Of a stretch of DNA of 29,549 nt, positions 1-10,239 are shown piece by piece. The position numbers and the translations under genes were made by a program. Position 1 is the stretch's first letter. Every line of letters begins with the position of its first letter. The notes under the pieces were generated by a model. It was given only the letters and a program-made list of their open reading frames with translations, had not been told where the DNA came from and made no database searches. Origin of the DNA: Welwitschia mirabilis (Eukaryota; Gnetophyta; Gnetopsida; Welwitschiales); the NCBI GenBank assembly GCA_051453625.1, contig JBOZIK010000001.1, positions 219,026,677 to 219,056,225 on the forward strand, given 5' to 3'.

Positions 1-90
1 ACTAGCTCCTATGTCTATCAAGGATTTCTTAATTCTATGATTTCCATATAAAGTAACACTAACAGTTACTACCCTAGGATCTTTAAACTT
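1..90 (-). pseudogene. Retropepsin-like aspartic protease, N-terminal part
   Basis: The minus strand reads DPRVVTVSVTLYGNHRIKK followed by SLIDIGAS, which then runs off the window. A beta-rich stretch followed by (L/I)-D-x-G-A-S is the signature of the catalytic aspartate in retroviral-type proteases of plant gypsy elements; here Thr after the Asp is replaced by Ile. The enzyme would cut the Gag-Pol polyprotein. About 600 bases of low-similarity, stop-containing sequence lie between it and the gag zinc-finger region, as expected for the gag-pol spacer in a decayed copy. It is partial, with only about 29 residues seen. Confidence 0.5.
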
Positions 91-699
91 TAGAAACTTC
101 TTGGAAATCAAGTTGCTAAGGGATTAAGCTAGGAAAACTTTACTAAGGATGGTTCATTTTTGTTTCCTTCTTATTATGTCTTTCCATAGCTTAGAGTATT
201 TTAGGGTTTTCTTACAATAGTTTCCAAAAAGATAACTTAATGCTCACATTTTGCATTAAGGATTTTAAATAATTATCAAAGACGAGGTTTGTGTTAATCT
301 AAACAAGCCATGGGATAGCAGGTTTCTTTTGTAAAGGTTCTTTCTTTTTGTTACTGAATGACTAAGGGAAGGAATGATTTTCTAGGATTTCTATATCCTC
401 TTCTTCATCATTTTTGTCATTTTATGAAGTTGAAGCCTCATGGGTAGAGGGAGTTATGTCATTTTCACTTCTTGCCACCACCTTACAATCTTTTCATAAT
501 TCGTTAAGGTTTAGTAAAGGTTGAGTGGTAAGGATCCTTTGTGTTTTTGACTAGCAAGCATGGTTTACTATAAAACACTTACAAGACTTTCTATATTTTC
601 ATTTGTCTTATCTTGAGTTTTTCTCAACTTCTCAATAAAATTTCTAAGAGGATCACTATGGTTTTGGGAGTTGGAAGGGCTTGTTAAATCATTTGGATA

Positions 700-1760
700 G
701 TTGGATTGAAATTTTGATGTTCAAATCTATTTCTAAAGGGCTAGAAGTTAGGATGATGTGTTTAGATATTTGTAGAATTTAGTTAATCACTCATTCTATT
801 TTGAAAATTATGACTTTGGACTTATCTTTAATCATGGTTTTGTATGTAGTTGGAAGGTCTTTGGTTAAAGGCATAAACTTCCTCATCGATTCTCTCTTTG
901 TAAGTAGAAAGTAAAGGGAAATATTTTGTGACATGATAACTATCTTCACACAGATCACATGTTGGAACAATAACTTCACTCTTCTCAGTTGTCACTTTAG
1001 CATCAAGAATCATTTGAGTGTATTTATTTAAGGTAGAAGTAAAATCCTTAATGATACTAGTTAGTTCATTTTCTGTTTTAGTTTCATCTTCTCATGTTTG
1101 ACTTCTTTTAGGTCCTTAATGATTTGTCCTACAGTTTGGTTTTCTCTAAAGGATGGTTTATGCTAAGTTTGACTTACTTCCACTAAATCTTGTAATACCT
1201 TCAAGGCATCTCCCAAGGTTTGATTTAAGAGGTTGCCTTTACAAGAGAAATTTACAAGTTATTTAGTATAACAGTTTAACCCACTATAAAAATAGTCAAT
1301 TAACTCTATCTCAGAAAAAGCATCTACAGGGTTTGAATGTAAAGCAATAAAGAATCGCTCATAGGCAAAGGCATAGTCTTCATTAAGTAATTGTTGAAAG
1401 TTTGTAACTTCTTTCTTATGCTTCCAGATAGTGGTTTCACTCATGAATCTCTTTATAAAGGCTTCTTGAACTTGACTATAAGATTTCAGTCTCTTATGGA
1501 GAATCGTTCTAAGCCAAAGTTTTGCTTTATCTCTTAAGGTGATGGGAAAGATAATCATATAGGTTCTATCACTTATTCTTTTTTTCCCATTTCTAGAAGT
1601 AAGGATAAGTTGTTCGATTTCGACGATGTGTTGCAAAGGATCTTCATCAGGATCTCCACTAAAGGTAGGATAAGCATTCAAATTTCAAAGTTCTAAATCA
1701 TCACTAGGAGGTAAGTTAAAAGGATTTTTAATTTCATGTTTTTTGATTATGATAAAATAT
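700..1760 (-). pseudogene. Ty3/gypsy Gag (capsid domain and degenerate zinc knuckle)
   Basis: The best open stretch (1681-1259, 140 residues) begins NAYPTFSGDPDEDP and contains the helical capsid signature of plant Retrotrans_gag proteins: a Phe/Pro-rich start, LRDKAKLWL, SYSQVQEAFIKRF, and a YERFF segment followed by LIDYFYSGL. The same frame extends upstream to about 1760 (HEIKNPFNLPPSDDLEL, then a stop, then NLNAYP). Downstream, in another frame (1013-828), a zinc-knuckle remnant starts CDLC at 959: CX2CX4H is kept but the last Cys is Phe at about 918-920. It is followed by the Asn/Pro/Phe-rich tail typical of these Gags (AFNQRPSNYIQN). Gag would form the cytoplasmic virus-like particle. 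At least one frameshift near 1250-1020 and internal stops make this a pseudogene. Confidence 0.75.
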
Positions 1761-2081
1761 TTCAAAGTAGCATGAGTATTAGCTTAAGAAGAAGTAAAAG
1801 TGAGGGTTCCAATGACAGAGGGTGGATTTTGAGAGAAGGTTGTTTAAGCTTTTGGGTGGAGGTCGACATGATAGAAAAATCAAACTCTATAGAATTAAAA
1901 TTGGAAATTGTAAAAAATTCTAAATCTTGTGTACCTTCGCTATTTTGATTTGTTTCTATTTAAAAATCTATCAAACCTTCTCTAATGTTTTCAACAATCA
2001 ATTGTCGCTCTCTTTAATAATTTTCCCTTTTTTCAATTTTAACCATTCAGTTTTGGGTTTGAGAAGGTGTCATCCTGTATG

Positions 2082-2178
2082 TCGTCTAGACAATAACCTA
2101 GATGACAGAAACACAGAAAACCATAGAAAGAGGAAAAGCAAAAAACGGGATAGTCATTCGACTATAATGTCTAGACGA
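2082..2178. repeat. Perfect 11-bp inverted repeat in the gypsy leader
   Basis: TCGTCTAGACA at 2082-2092 is the exact reverse complement of TGTCTAGACGA at 2168-2178, with 75 bases between. A related CCTAGATGACA lies inside at about 2097-2107. The arms sit in the untranslated leader between the primer binding site and gag, so in the element's RNA they could form a hairpin. A role in packaging or dimerisation is only a guess. Confidence 0.5.
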
Positions 2179-2310
2179 TGAAGGGAATGTTAGAGGTTAG
2201 TAGAAAAAAATGAAACGAAAAACTTATAGTAGGTACTGGTACACCGCTGCTACAGCAAACATGTGGAATATTCACTGAAGCAACAATAACTCTCTAATTC
2301 CAAGCAGCCT

Positions 2311-2328
2311 TCTCCGGCAACAGCGCCA
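2311..2328 (-). promoter_or_regulatory. Primer binding site complementary to tRNA-Asp
   Basis: The minus strand reads TGGCGCTGTTGCCGGAGA. Plant tRNA-Asp(GUC) ends CCCCGGCAACGGCGCCA, whose reverse complement is TGGCGCCGTTGCCGGGG. The match is near complete apart from two transitions (C to T and G to A). The site lies three bases from the LTR end (…AACA), the normal spacing for priming of minus-strand cDNA synthesis. It fixes the element's orientation and the LTR boundary at 2332. Confidence 0.75.
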
Positions 2329-2331
2329 AAA

Positions 2332-3439
2332 TGTTACTGTGCGTATTTATGCAATGTTTATGTCCTAAGCTGAATCTTGTTAATCATAATTAATATGCAC
2401 AAACACAACACACTAGTATAGATGGAAGTGATTTGAATGTCATAATTTCAATGAAGGCCAAAGTATGAAAATAAAAGAGCTGCTTTTAAGATAAAAATAT
2501 ATAACCCTGACCTACAGAATTAATTTACAATGCATGGAAATAAAACAATAAAACATATTTATGCAAGATTAATCTAAGAAAGGAAATAGCGATGCACTTA
2601 AACTAAGTAAGCTCAACCTTGACAAAGGTTACCCTCATAATCTATATCATAAAAGAAGCTTGTCACTGAATCTCAAATAACATAAACTATGAGGGAGAAG
2701 ATCCTGCATATATTAAAAACAAAAGAAAATATTCTATTATTTAAAATGCTATCACCTCTGCATTATAAAGTAGTCGTTTCTTAATAGAGGAAACACCGCC
2801 CAACACCTAGGGAACATCTCTTTATAAATCAGAATGGTTCTCTGGTTCCAAGATCTCCTGCTATAAGTATATCAGGTACTATCGATGATGATTAAGAATC
2901 GAGGGGAAGACCTTTATTTATAGACAAAAAATGAAGGGAAATTGATAGAAAAGCGTAGGAAAAACCCTAACTGATATGCAAAGAAAAGTTGTAATAAAGT
3001 GACGACAACTCAAGTGAACTCTCAGTACAAGTGTTAGGGAACAGTGTTATTCTTATGGTCATCCAGATTATATAGGAGGCGATGCTAACTGATAATTAGA
3101 TCTTTGTTTGCTCCCAGTTTAACTACCTACGAACTGCATGTGAAATGTTATCAACCAGTTACTGATGTCGTCCACACTAACATCCAGACAATGAGGTGGA
3201 CGATGGTCTTTTGTCATTCTTCAGTTAATCTAATCACTTGTTGTTTGCAGGAATTATCATTAAAAATATCATTTATTCATATCTATACAAAATGATTGTA
3301 ATTTATCTAGAAATTGCATGTTTTCATTCTTTTCATCCTGTTTCTCTATTATCATGGGAACTAAGCATTTATCTTACTAATTTACCTATAAAACAACTCA
3401 GAATACCCTATTAAATACATATAAGTTGGTGACGCAACA
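2332..3439 (-). repeat. LTR of the Ty3/gypsy element (right boundary uncertain)
   Basis: The inner end is fixed by the adjacent primer binding site and begins TGTTACTG on the + strand. A matching outer end …GCAACA occurs at 3439, giving TGTT…AACA termini and about 1.1 kb; an alternative end …CTAACA is at 3182. A minus-strand TATA box (2915-2922) lies where the U3/R boundary should be. With only one LTR in the window, neither length nor target-site duplication can be verified. Confidence 0.5.
2915..2922 (-). promoter_or_regulatory. TATA box of the gypsy LTR
   Basis: The minus strand reads GTCTATAAATAAAGG, a strong plant-type TATA element (TATAAATA), about 590 bases upstream of the primer binding site. 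It would have driven transcription of the element leftward. Confidence 0.45.
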
Positions 3440-4602
3440 ATGGCCAAGGGTGAGAAGAAAGGCGTCAGGGAAAGCCAAGTGAGTAACTTTTAAAATGACA
3501 CCTTAGTAGTTTTGCCTTTATAAATCCCTAAAGTTCTTAAGTCATTTTGATTTTTTTAAAGAGAGAATTCTTACATCTTTTGAGCTTTGCAAAACTGAAG
3601 ATAAGCTTTTAACCCTTGAAGGTTGAAATTTTCATACAAGTATAGGTATGGTTTAGAATATATCTTATTCTTGTTTCTATAAGTTTTCTATTCTTATATT
3701 CCTTTACCTTGTTTTACTACATGTTTATGTTTTTTTAAGCCAGTTATTTACTCTCAATACTTTTTGGTGCAGTTGAGCCATTACGTTAATGCATTGAGAA
3801 GCTTTTGTGTCTTTTAAAAATCTTGTCTCTACCTATAAATTTTTTGTATCCATTTAACATGTCTTAAATCTATAATTCTTAGGGTAATTTTTCTTTAGGC
3901 CCTAAAGTAAAGCTAGAAATTTGGTACTTTACTTGTTAAAAAAGAGAACTAAAACAAGCAAGGATAACTAGTTATATGAACTTCAAGGGAAAAGCCCTCT
4001 ATTGGGATTTCATGGCCATGGAAGTAAACTACCAAGAATAAAATGGAAAAATTTTCACAAAATTTTTACATAAATTCCCTCCTAGTCAAGGAACATTTAT
4101 ATTGCTAGAATTTCAAATTTAAAAGAACATAAAATTAAGTTAATGAAATCTGAAACCTTCTTTTCAAATCTCGAAAATTTTAGATTACTTTTTATGTGTC
4201 TTAACTAGAAATCTTAGGTATCATTTAAATCCTCAACTCTCAAACTAGGCCATGCTGGAAATATGTCGTGCATAGTTCTCATTATAAATTTTTATTTGCA
4301 AGGTTAGAACCTGTAAGAAAAGCTACTTATCAATTGTTGGTGCTTCTAAAAGTTTTTAAACTACTACCCTCCCTCTTAAATTTAGGGTTAAACATTCTAA
4401 TTATGTTATATATCTTAAGTTTTTGTTATTTATGGCATGACATACATTGTTGTAAGCAAAAATGTTGAGCATTTTATACTATAAAGCATTATAATGATGT
4501 TATCTTTTTGTAATTCCGTGTTTACAATTTCTAATCATTAAAATAATATATCTATTTCGCTTTTTGCCTATGAAGAACTTTTTAAGTGTGTACATAGTTT
4601 TA

Positions 4603-4604
<2 letters not shown>
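3440..4604. other. Intergenic DNA, no recognised feature
   Basis: AT-rich sequence with stops in all frames. A short ATG-started stretch at about 3440 (MAKGEKKGVRESQ) runs into a GTGAGT donor-like sequence, but no supporting downstream exon was found. Confidence 0.4.

Positions 4605-4655
<51 letters not shown>
4605..4655. repeat. (AC)n microsatellite abutting an assembly gap
   Basis: An uninterrupted AC dinucleotide run of 51 bases ends exactly where a 100-base N run starts. The true repeat length is therefore unknown and the gap is probably repeat-induced. Confidence 0.97.
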
Positions 4656-4755
4656 NNNNNNNNNNNNNNNNNNNNNNNNNNNNNNNNNNNNNNNNNNNNN
4701 NNNNNNNNNNNNNNNNNNNNNNNNNNNNNNNNNNNNNNNNNNNNNNNNNNNNNNN
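4656..4755. other. Assembly gap (100 N)
   Basis: Exactly 100 N, the usual placeholder for a gap of unknown size, following the AC microsatellite. Confidence 0.99.
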
Positions 4756-5195
4756 GCTTAAGCTAAGACATTAAAATAGTCATTTTATCATAAAATTATG
4801 TCTTCTAGCCTTTTTAGCATGTTTTACAAACTCATGCACTTTTCATAATAATTTTAGTTTATTTATTGCTTATTGAAGAACATATTGAAAATTAAAGATC
4901 ATCTAGCATAAAACTTCAGAGTCGTTACCCAGCTCATTAGCACTATTGATCCTTTAAAGAAAATAGTGCAAAATCTATGCTCTGAACTTGTCATAGCAAA
5001 GTGATCAAAGTGAAATTATGGACTTAGTTAGTTATCACATCAAAAACAACTATCATCCTCAGTAACACATGGGAATAGCATAATTGAAACGTGGTAGCAA
5101 CATATGGTAGTGATATGCATGATGATGTGGAAGACACATTGCAACAGCACTAGATAATATAAGCATCATGATCCAAAGGCACATCATAATCACTT
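4756..5195. other. AT-rich intergenic DNA, nothing recognised
   Basis: No coding signature, no obvious repeat structure and no tRNA-like boxes were seen. Confidence 0.4.
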
Positions 5196-5540
5196 TCACA
5201 AGAAAATGAATATCCTACCTAAGGCTACATGATGAAAAGTGTAACCTCTCAAATTGTAATCACCCAAATTATAAGTGCTACTAATCACTATAAGCCAATG
5301 ACTTATAACCTCCTCAATCCTTCCCTCTCCTATAAAAGAGCCTTGAGCCCTCAGTTGTAGCAATATTTTATTGGCGTAAACATTGTTGGAAATCCTTAGA
5401 GTGTCATGTTGACATGTCTTTCTAACCACCTCCTTTGGGAGTAGACTTGTTCCGAGGCTAGTTCAAGGAGCCTGTTTCAGCCTCATCTTCTTCATTCAAT
5501 GTAATATATTTTCTTATTTTAATAAAAGGGTAGTTATTTA
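5196..5540 (+). promoter_or_regulatory. Promoter-like block, possibly a solo LTR
   Basis: A GC-richer block contains CTCCTATAAAAGAGCC at about 5328-5343, a good TATA box. It is followed by pyrimidine-rich transcribed-looking sequence and, about 190 bases later, by TTTTAATAAAAG near 5520, a poly(A)-signal-like site. TATA and polyadenylation signals this close together are typical of plant LTRs. I could not define TG…CA ends or a target-site duplication, so an ordinary decayed promoter remains possible. Confidence 0.3.
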
Positions 5541-5759
5541 TTTTTAATTTTTAGTTTAAGTAACCTTACACTTTTAATACTTAAATGAAATTACATTATT
5601 AAGTTCTTTTAATAATTGAGTAAATTCTTTAAGTTAGCTTATTGGTTATAGTCGCTCTTATTTGATGGATCTTGAGTACAATTGTCTTTACTTTCTATGC
5701 TTATGAAGGTCTATAGAGAATCAAAGTAACTATCGAATTCATCAACACTCATGTGGTAA
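5541..5759. other. AT-rich DNA, possible 3' end of LINE-B
   Basis: T-rich on the + strand, consistent with 3' untranslated sequence of the minus-strand LINE-B, but no distinct poly(A) tail was found. Confidence 0.25.
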
Positions 5760-6357
5760 ATGAAATTATCACCATGACCCATTCTGTCATAACTTGATAA
5801 TTTAAGTTTTATCTTAGGAAATTATAAGACATTATTAGCGTAAAGGTGTGATGTTGACAAGTCGAATAAACCTTTAGAGCTCATCCATTTCCCCACTTCA
5901 TTGAATAAATTTCATCATAATATCAACTCTTAAATTTTTCTTTTATCTTCAGTTCATTACAAATTTAAAAATTTTATGTTACTTCTATTAAGTTTTACCT
6001 CAATTATCCCTATGTAAGAATGATCCTAGGTACTTTCCTAGTTTTATTTTAGTTTGCCTTTACCACAATGAATAATTAGATTCATGGATGAACAAATATG
6101 TAAACTTTTTAAGATAATCAATAAGGAAATACCATTCCATTCTATCATAAGATTTGACATTACTAGGCTTAATAAAAGCCACATTTTAGATAATGTTATT
6201 AACTTTTCATGTTGTAACTATATTATCTAGAATATATCTCCCTTTAATAAAGTCATTGTATTTAAGTCTAATAATTTACTTAGTAATGTTTTTAAGTCTT
6301 TTTGCAATTCATTTAGCTATAATTTTATAAGTATTATTCAAAAAGTGTAATAGGACT

Positions 6358-6570
6358 TTAATTTTTAATAATAAAGTTAAATGATATCTTTATTAATTCT
6401 ATCACTAAAAGACTATTAATGAATAACTTCTTAAAGGACATAGAAAAGGTCTTTACTAATAATACCCTAGTGATTTTATAAAATCTCATACGAAGACCAT
6501 TAAAACTAGGGGCTTTTCCATTTCCAAAACTAAAAATAACTTCTTTTATTCCCTTAAAAGTAATTGTCAC
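6358..6570 (-). pseudogene. LINE-B RT fragment with GKAP box
   Basis: A 70-residue open stretch includes GIKEVIFSFGNGKAPSFNG, then RMRFYKI, then FKKLFIN. This is the finger-region start of L1-clade reverse transcriptases, which copy element RNA at a nicked target. The conserved GPDG is SFNG here. No start codon relevance is implied: this is an internal slice of ORF2. Confidence 0.7.
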
Positions 6571-6699
6571 TTTAAGAATAGTAAGATGCTCCTATGTTGC
6601 AAGATAAAGAATACATTCATTAACAACTTCACAATAATACTTATAAAACATTTATTAAAAAATAGAGGAAAAATGATTGGCTAAAGATCATTGATGGCT

Positions 6700-6715
6700 A
6701 TAGGATCTTCAATAA
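6700..6715. repeat. Left copy of LINE-A target-site duplication
   Basis: ATAGGATCTTCAATAA here matches ATAGAATCATCAATGA at 14198-14213 in 13 of 16 positions. The right copy directly follows the A-run of LINE-A. On the minus strand both copies translate in the LINE-B frame to similar residues (IIEDPI here, FIDDSI there), as expected if one native site was duplicated on insertion and then diverged. Confidence 0.65.
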
Positions 6716-6945
6716 TAAAATCTTCAGAGGGTTTTGAAGCTTTGCAAGGCTTTGACGAATCTGGAGCACAGGAGGGAGCAAGGCTTAAAGGGCTGCAGAT
6801 TGGTGGGGGAGGTTTCGGTAACTAGTCATAGAGCACAGGGGAAATTTTGACTGTAAGACAAACATTTTACGGGTAAGTTACAGGATTTCTTTTATTTAGC
6901 AATTTTGGTCTAGATCTAGGTTTTTTTGACGAGTTTGACCCCAAT
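6716..6945 (+). other. LINE-A 5' untranslated region
   Basis: A GC-richer stretch than its surroundings, containing GGGCTGCAGATTGGTGGGGG, lies between the left target-site duplication and the putative ORF1 ATG. L1-type elements carry an internal promoter here; no specific box was identified. Confidence 0.45.
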
Positions 6946-8990
6946 ATGGAGAAGACTCAATTCTCCAGGAAAGGAAAATCCCTTGTTTTGGACATCACCG
7001 AAGANNNNNNNNNNNNNNNNNNNNNNNNNNNNNNNNNNNNNNNNNNNNNNNNNNNNNNNNNNNNNNNNNNNNNNNNNNNNNNNNNNNNNNNNNNNNNNNN
7101 NNNNNNNNNNNNNNNNNNNNNNNNNNNNNNNNNNNNNNNNNNNNNNNNNNNNNNNNNNNNNNNNNNNNNNNNNNNNNNNNNNNNNNNNNNNNNNNNNNNN
7201 NNNNNNNNNNNNNNNNNNNNNNNNNNNNNNNNNNNNNNNNNNNNNNNNNNNNNNNNNNNNNNNNNNNNNNNNNNNNNNNNNNNNNNNNNNNNNNNNNNNN
7301 NNNNNNNNNNNNNNNNNNNNNNNNNNNNNNNNNNNNNNNNNNNNNNNNNNNNNNNNNNNNNNNNNNNNNNNNNNNNNNNNNNNNNNNNNNNNNNNNNNNN
7401 NNNNNNNNNNNNNNNNNNNNNNNNNNNNNNNNNNNNNNNNNNNNNNNNNNNNNNNNNNNNNNNNNNNNNNNNNNNNNNNNNNNNNNNNNNNNNNNNNNNN
7501 NNNNNNNNNNNNNNNNNNNNNNNNNNNNNNNNNNNNNNNNNNNNNNNNNNNNNNNNNNNNNNNNNNNNNNNNNNNNNNNNNNNNNNNNNNNNNNNNNNNN
7601 NNNNNNNNNNNNNNNNNNNNNNNNNNNNNNNNNNNNNNNNNNNNNNNNNNNNNNNNNNNNNNNNNNNNNNNNNNNNNNNNNNNNNNNNNNNNNNNNNNNN
7701 NNNNNNNNNNNNNNNNNNNNNNNNNNNNNNNNNNNNNNNNNNNNNNNNNNNNNNNNNNNNNNNNNNNNNNNNNNNNNNNNNNNNNNNNNNNNNNNNNNNN
7801 NNNNNNNNNNNNNNNNNNNNNNNNNNNNNNNNNNNNNNNNNNNNNNNNNNNNNNNNNNNNNNNNNNNNNNNNNNNNNNNNNNNNNNNNNNNNNNNNNNNN
7901 NNNNNNNNNNNNNNNNNNNNNNNNNNNNNNNNNNNNNNNNNNNNNNNNNNNNNNNNNNNNNNNNNNNNNNNNNNNNNNNNNNNNNNNNNNNNNGTCTTCG
8001 ACTAAGATTAGATGGGATCTGTAAATGGGTTGCTATGAAATGGACAGGAGTTAGTAAAGTTGATGTTATTATAATGCCAGAAGGGTTGGTATTATTTCAA
8101 CTAGATCATGAATAAGATTAGGACAAAATAATCACAAGAGGATCATGGGTTTTTGATGTTTGAGGCCTTATCCTAGCTAAATAGATGCTAGGGACGTAAT
8201 CAGATCCAAATCTGTTTAAGAGACTTCTAATCTAGATTCACATCCACAAATTCCCTCTGAAGTTTTGGGAGGAAGATCTATTAAGGAAAACGACAGCTCA
8301 GTTTGATGAACTCCTCAAACTTGACAGAATTACTATTAAATAGACAAGATTAGTGTTGGCTAGATTCTGTGTTTGGATGAACCTTGAGGATATCAAGGAG
8401 ATCCAATCTGTAAATTTTAGATCTAAATGGGGTATTCGTAATCTTAATGTCACATATGAGAATCTTCTGATCCCTTGCACGGTCTATGAAAAATCAAAAC
8501 ACCTCTTTGGAAGATGTGCTCCTCCTGAAAAGAAATGTTCACATTGTGGGAGAATGGGTTATCTATGAAAAGAATGTAGAAAAAGATTGATTAATATTGA
8601 AGAAAGACCAAAGAAACCTATACTTTTTATGGGAAAATTGATCATAATCAGAACATATATTGATATAAGAAAAGGAAGGAATAAACTAAAAAAAGTACTA
8701 CTGCTTTTCCCCAAGGAAACCAAGAAAAAGGAAGCATCGAAACCAGAGCACAATCCATTTCAACCTCTTGTGGACAAGAATAATACCTAACAACCTCTAA
8801 ATAATGAAGAACCTAATGAAGTAAAAACCCAAACAAAGGGAAGGCCTAGTAATAGACTCTCCGAGAATGAGAAACAATAGAGAATGTTGCAAATAGCTCT
8901 CATGCCACCATCGAAGATATCTTAAGGAAAGGTCAAGCACTTAGAAAGGGAAGAAAACACACCCAATGAATTGTCTCACATAGAATTGTA
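6946..8990 (+). pseudogene. LINE-A ORF1: DUF4283-like domain plus CCHC zinc knuckle
   Basis: The proposed start is the ATG at 6946 (MEKTQFSRKGKSLVLDITE), which is in the same frame as the domains beyond the 989-base gap. After the gap the frame reads KWTGVSKVDVIIMPEG, then GSWVFDV, then FPLKFWEEDLL, then LKLDRITIK. This is the pattern of the DUF4283 region of plant LINE ORF1 proteins, which bind element RNA. A zinc knuckle follows at 8536-8577 (CSHCGRMGY, a stop, KEC): CX2CX4-Y-X4-C, with the His changed to Tyr. The basic tail is Lys-rich. Stops fall mainly where Trp or Gln is expected, for example TAG at 8341-8343 and TGA at 8566-8568. There is no evident frameshift from 7995 to about 8990, so decay is by substitution. 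Confidence 0.75.
7005..7993. other. Assembly gap (989 N)
   Basis: The N run lies inside LINE-A ORF1. A size other than 100 suggests an estimated length. Flanking sequences are both LINE ORF1 in the same frame, so the missing bases are probably the rest of ORF1's N-terminal part. Confidence 0.99.
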
Positions 8991-9002
8991 GGAGATTAGG
9001 GT

Positions 9003-9670
9003 CCTCCTATAAGAAAAAAACTCTACGAAAGCTGATTAGTCAATATAACATTGATTTACTTTGCTTACAGGAAATGAAGATAAAAATGATATGGGAAAAA
9101 TGAATTTAGGGCCATAATGGACTTATTTCACCATTGCATCCCAAGGTAACTTGGATGGCCTTATCATCTCTATCAAAAATGAGGTAGATCTGATTCATAG
9201 TAGTAAGAACCACATCACAATTTTCCTTAAGAATAAAGGTTAAACTATCATAAATCTTTATAGTTCACAACAAAATCAAGACAAGGCCGTGATATTGGAA
9301 GAAGCTCAAAGGACTGTAGTGGATAAATCTAAATGGCTTATACTTGGTGACTTCAACTAATATCTTCCCCACTGAGAAAAATCAGGGGGTGATAACTGAA
9401 ATTCTAGATGTGCCTTAATACTAAAAGATTTTTTGGTAAGACACTTCCTCACAGACATTCTTATTTCTGGGTACAAATACATGTGGTCGAATAAAAGAGT
9501 AGATACAGATTTGATAATGTCTAAGATTAACAAAGTTCTGGCTGGAAAGGATCTAGCTAAACTCCCACTTGAAGCCTGTGGTCTAAATAGGATTGCGTTA
9601 GACCACCGTCCTATCAAACTCAGAATGGGGGCAATTTTGTCCCAGAAAACTCCATTTCATATGAAATAAT
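9003..9670 (+). pseudogene. LINE-A ORF2 endonuclease (EEP/APE-like) domain
   Basis: The domain starts near 9003 with PPIRKKTLRKLISQYNIDLL, followed by CLQEMKIK (9065-9100); Q-E is the conserved metal-site glutamate motif. A frameshift near 9100 moves the homology into the frame with NLDGLIISIKNEVDL, then INLYS, then WLILGDFN at about 9334-9357, where G-D-x-N is the catalytic core. The C-terminal part (9433-9669) keeps FLTDI, YMWSNKR and RIALDHRPIKL, ending with the catalytic D-H pair. The enzyme nicks target DNA for target-primed reverse transcription. Stops at 9373-9375 and 9397-9399 interrupt it. Confidence 0.85.
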
Positions 9671-10230
9671 ATTGGATTAACTAGATAAAAACTAGAGTGC
9701 TTGATGGGACCCAACCTATAACTTTTTTATACAAAGGCCTCAATAGCCTAAAGCCTCACATAAGAGATTGAAGAATAAAAGATAAAGAGAGGTTTGAATC
9801 AAAAACTAAACTTGAGAAGGAAATTAAAACCATCCAAATTGAGCAGGATGAGGGAGGTAACTAGGATAGTTTTTGGAGCAGAGAATATCAGTACCTAATG
9901 GATCTCTAAGAAATAAATGCTGATGAAGAACATTACTAGAGTGAACGCTTAAGGATCAAGTAGCTAAAAAAGAGTGATAAACATACTAAATTCTTCTTCC
10001 AGCAGGTTAATCAGCATAGATCTAACAATAGGATTATAAGACTATTTGTAAGAGGTTAAATCACAGAAAATAAAGAGGATATAGCTAAGAAATTGTAGAT
10101 CCATCTTAAGAGAGTCTAGAAATGGGACGATATCGTCCCCAGCTTAATTCTAGAAAGTAAGAAAGTTTCTAGTGAAGATAATTATATGTTAACTAAACCC
10201 CTAAGTAGCGAGGAGATCTTATCTATTATC
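9671..10230 (+). pseudogene. LINE-A ORF2 linker between endonuclease and RT
   Basis: The same frame as the endonuclease continues through a Lys/Glu-rich, coiled-coil-like segment (KDKERFESKTKLEKEIKTI) to the conserved plant-LINE box read as HY-stop-SERLRIK-stop-LKKSDKHTKFF. In intact relatives both stop positions are Trp. They are TAG at 9937-9939 and 9961-9963, single G-to-A changes from TGG. This is a clear example of how this copy was inactivated. Confidence 0.75.
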
Positions 10231-10239
10231 AGATCCATG

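Larger units (their letters stand above)
1..3439 (-). mobile_element. Ty3/gypsy LTR retrotransposon remnant, cut by the left window edge
   Basis: Reading leftward on the minus strand the order is LTR (2332 to about 3439), primer binding site (2311-2328), untranslated leader (about 1900-2310), gag (about 700-1900), and the start of the aspartic protease at the window edge. This is the normal 5' half of a plant Ty3/gypsy element. RT, RNase H, integrase and the other LTR would lie left of the window. Scattered stops and frameshifts show that the copy is dead. Family-level placement (Athila/Tat or another clade) cannot be made without the RT. Confidence 0.8.
5760..6715 (-). mobile_element. LINE-B, 3' half: decayed reverse transcriptase region
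   Basis: The minus strand carries the N-terminal RT region of a plant L1-type LINE. FSFGNGKAPSFNG at about 6534-6496 corresponds to the conserved GKAPGPDG box. Further on, KGRYILDNIVTT precedes SYDRMEW at 6132-6152, the degenerate RT motif A region. A KLGKYLGSFLH stretch near 6010-6040 resembles sequence normally found after motif C, so motifs B and C (the YxDD active site) appear deleted. The reading frame meets the target-site duplication at 6700-6715 in the stretch IIEDPIAIND. The 5' half of this element resumes at 14198 on the far side of LINE-A. The left limit is uncertain. Confidence 0.75.

Noticed and set aside
3440-3480. MAKGEKKGVRESQ followed by a GTGAGT donor-like sequence, as a possible first exon
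   Set aside because: No second exon, promoter or homology was seen; it directly adjoins the putative LTR end.
6926-8115. Very long apparent ORFs spanning N runs (also at 11882-12820 and 27164-28069)
   Set aside because: They are open only because N codons were not counted as stops; real coding evidence comes from the flanks alone.
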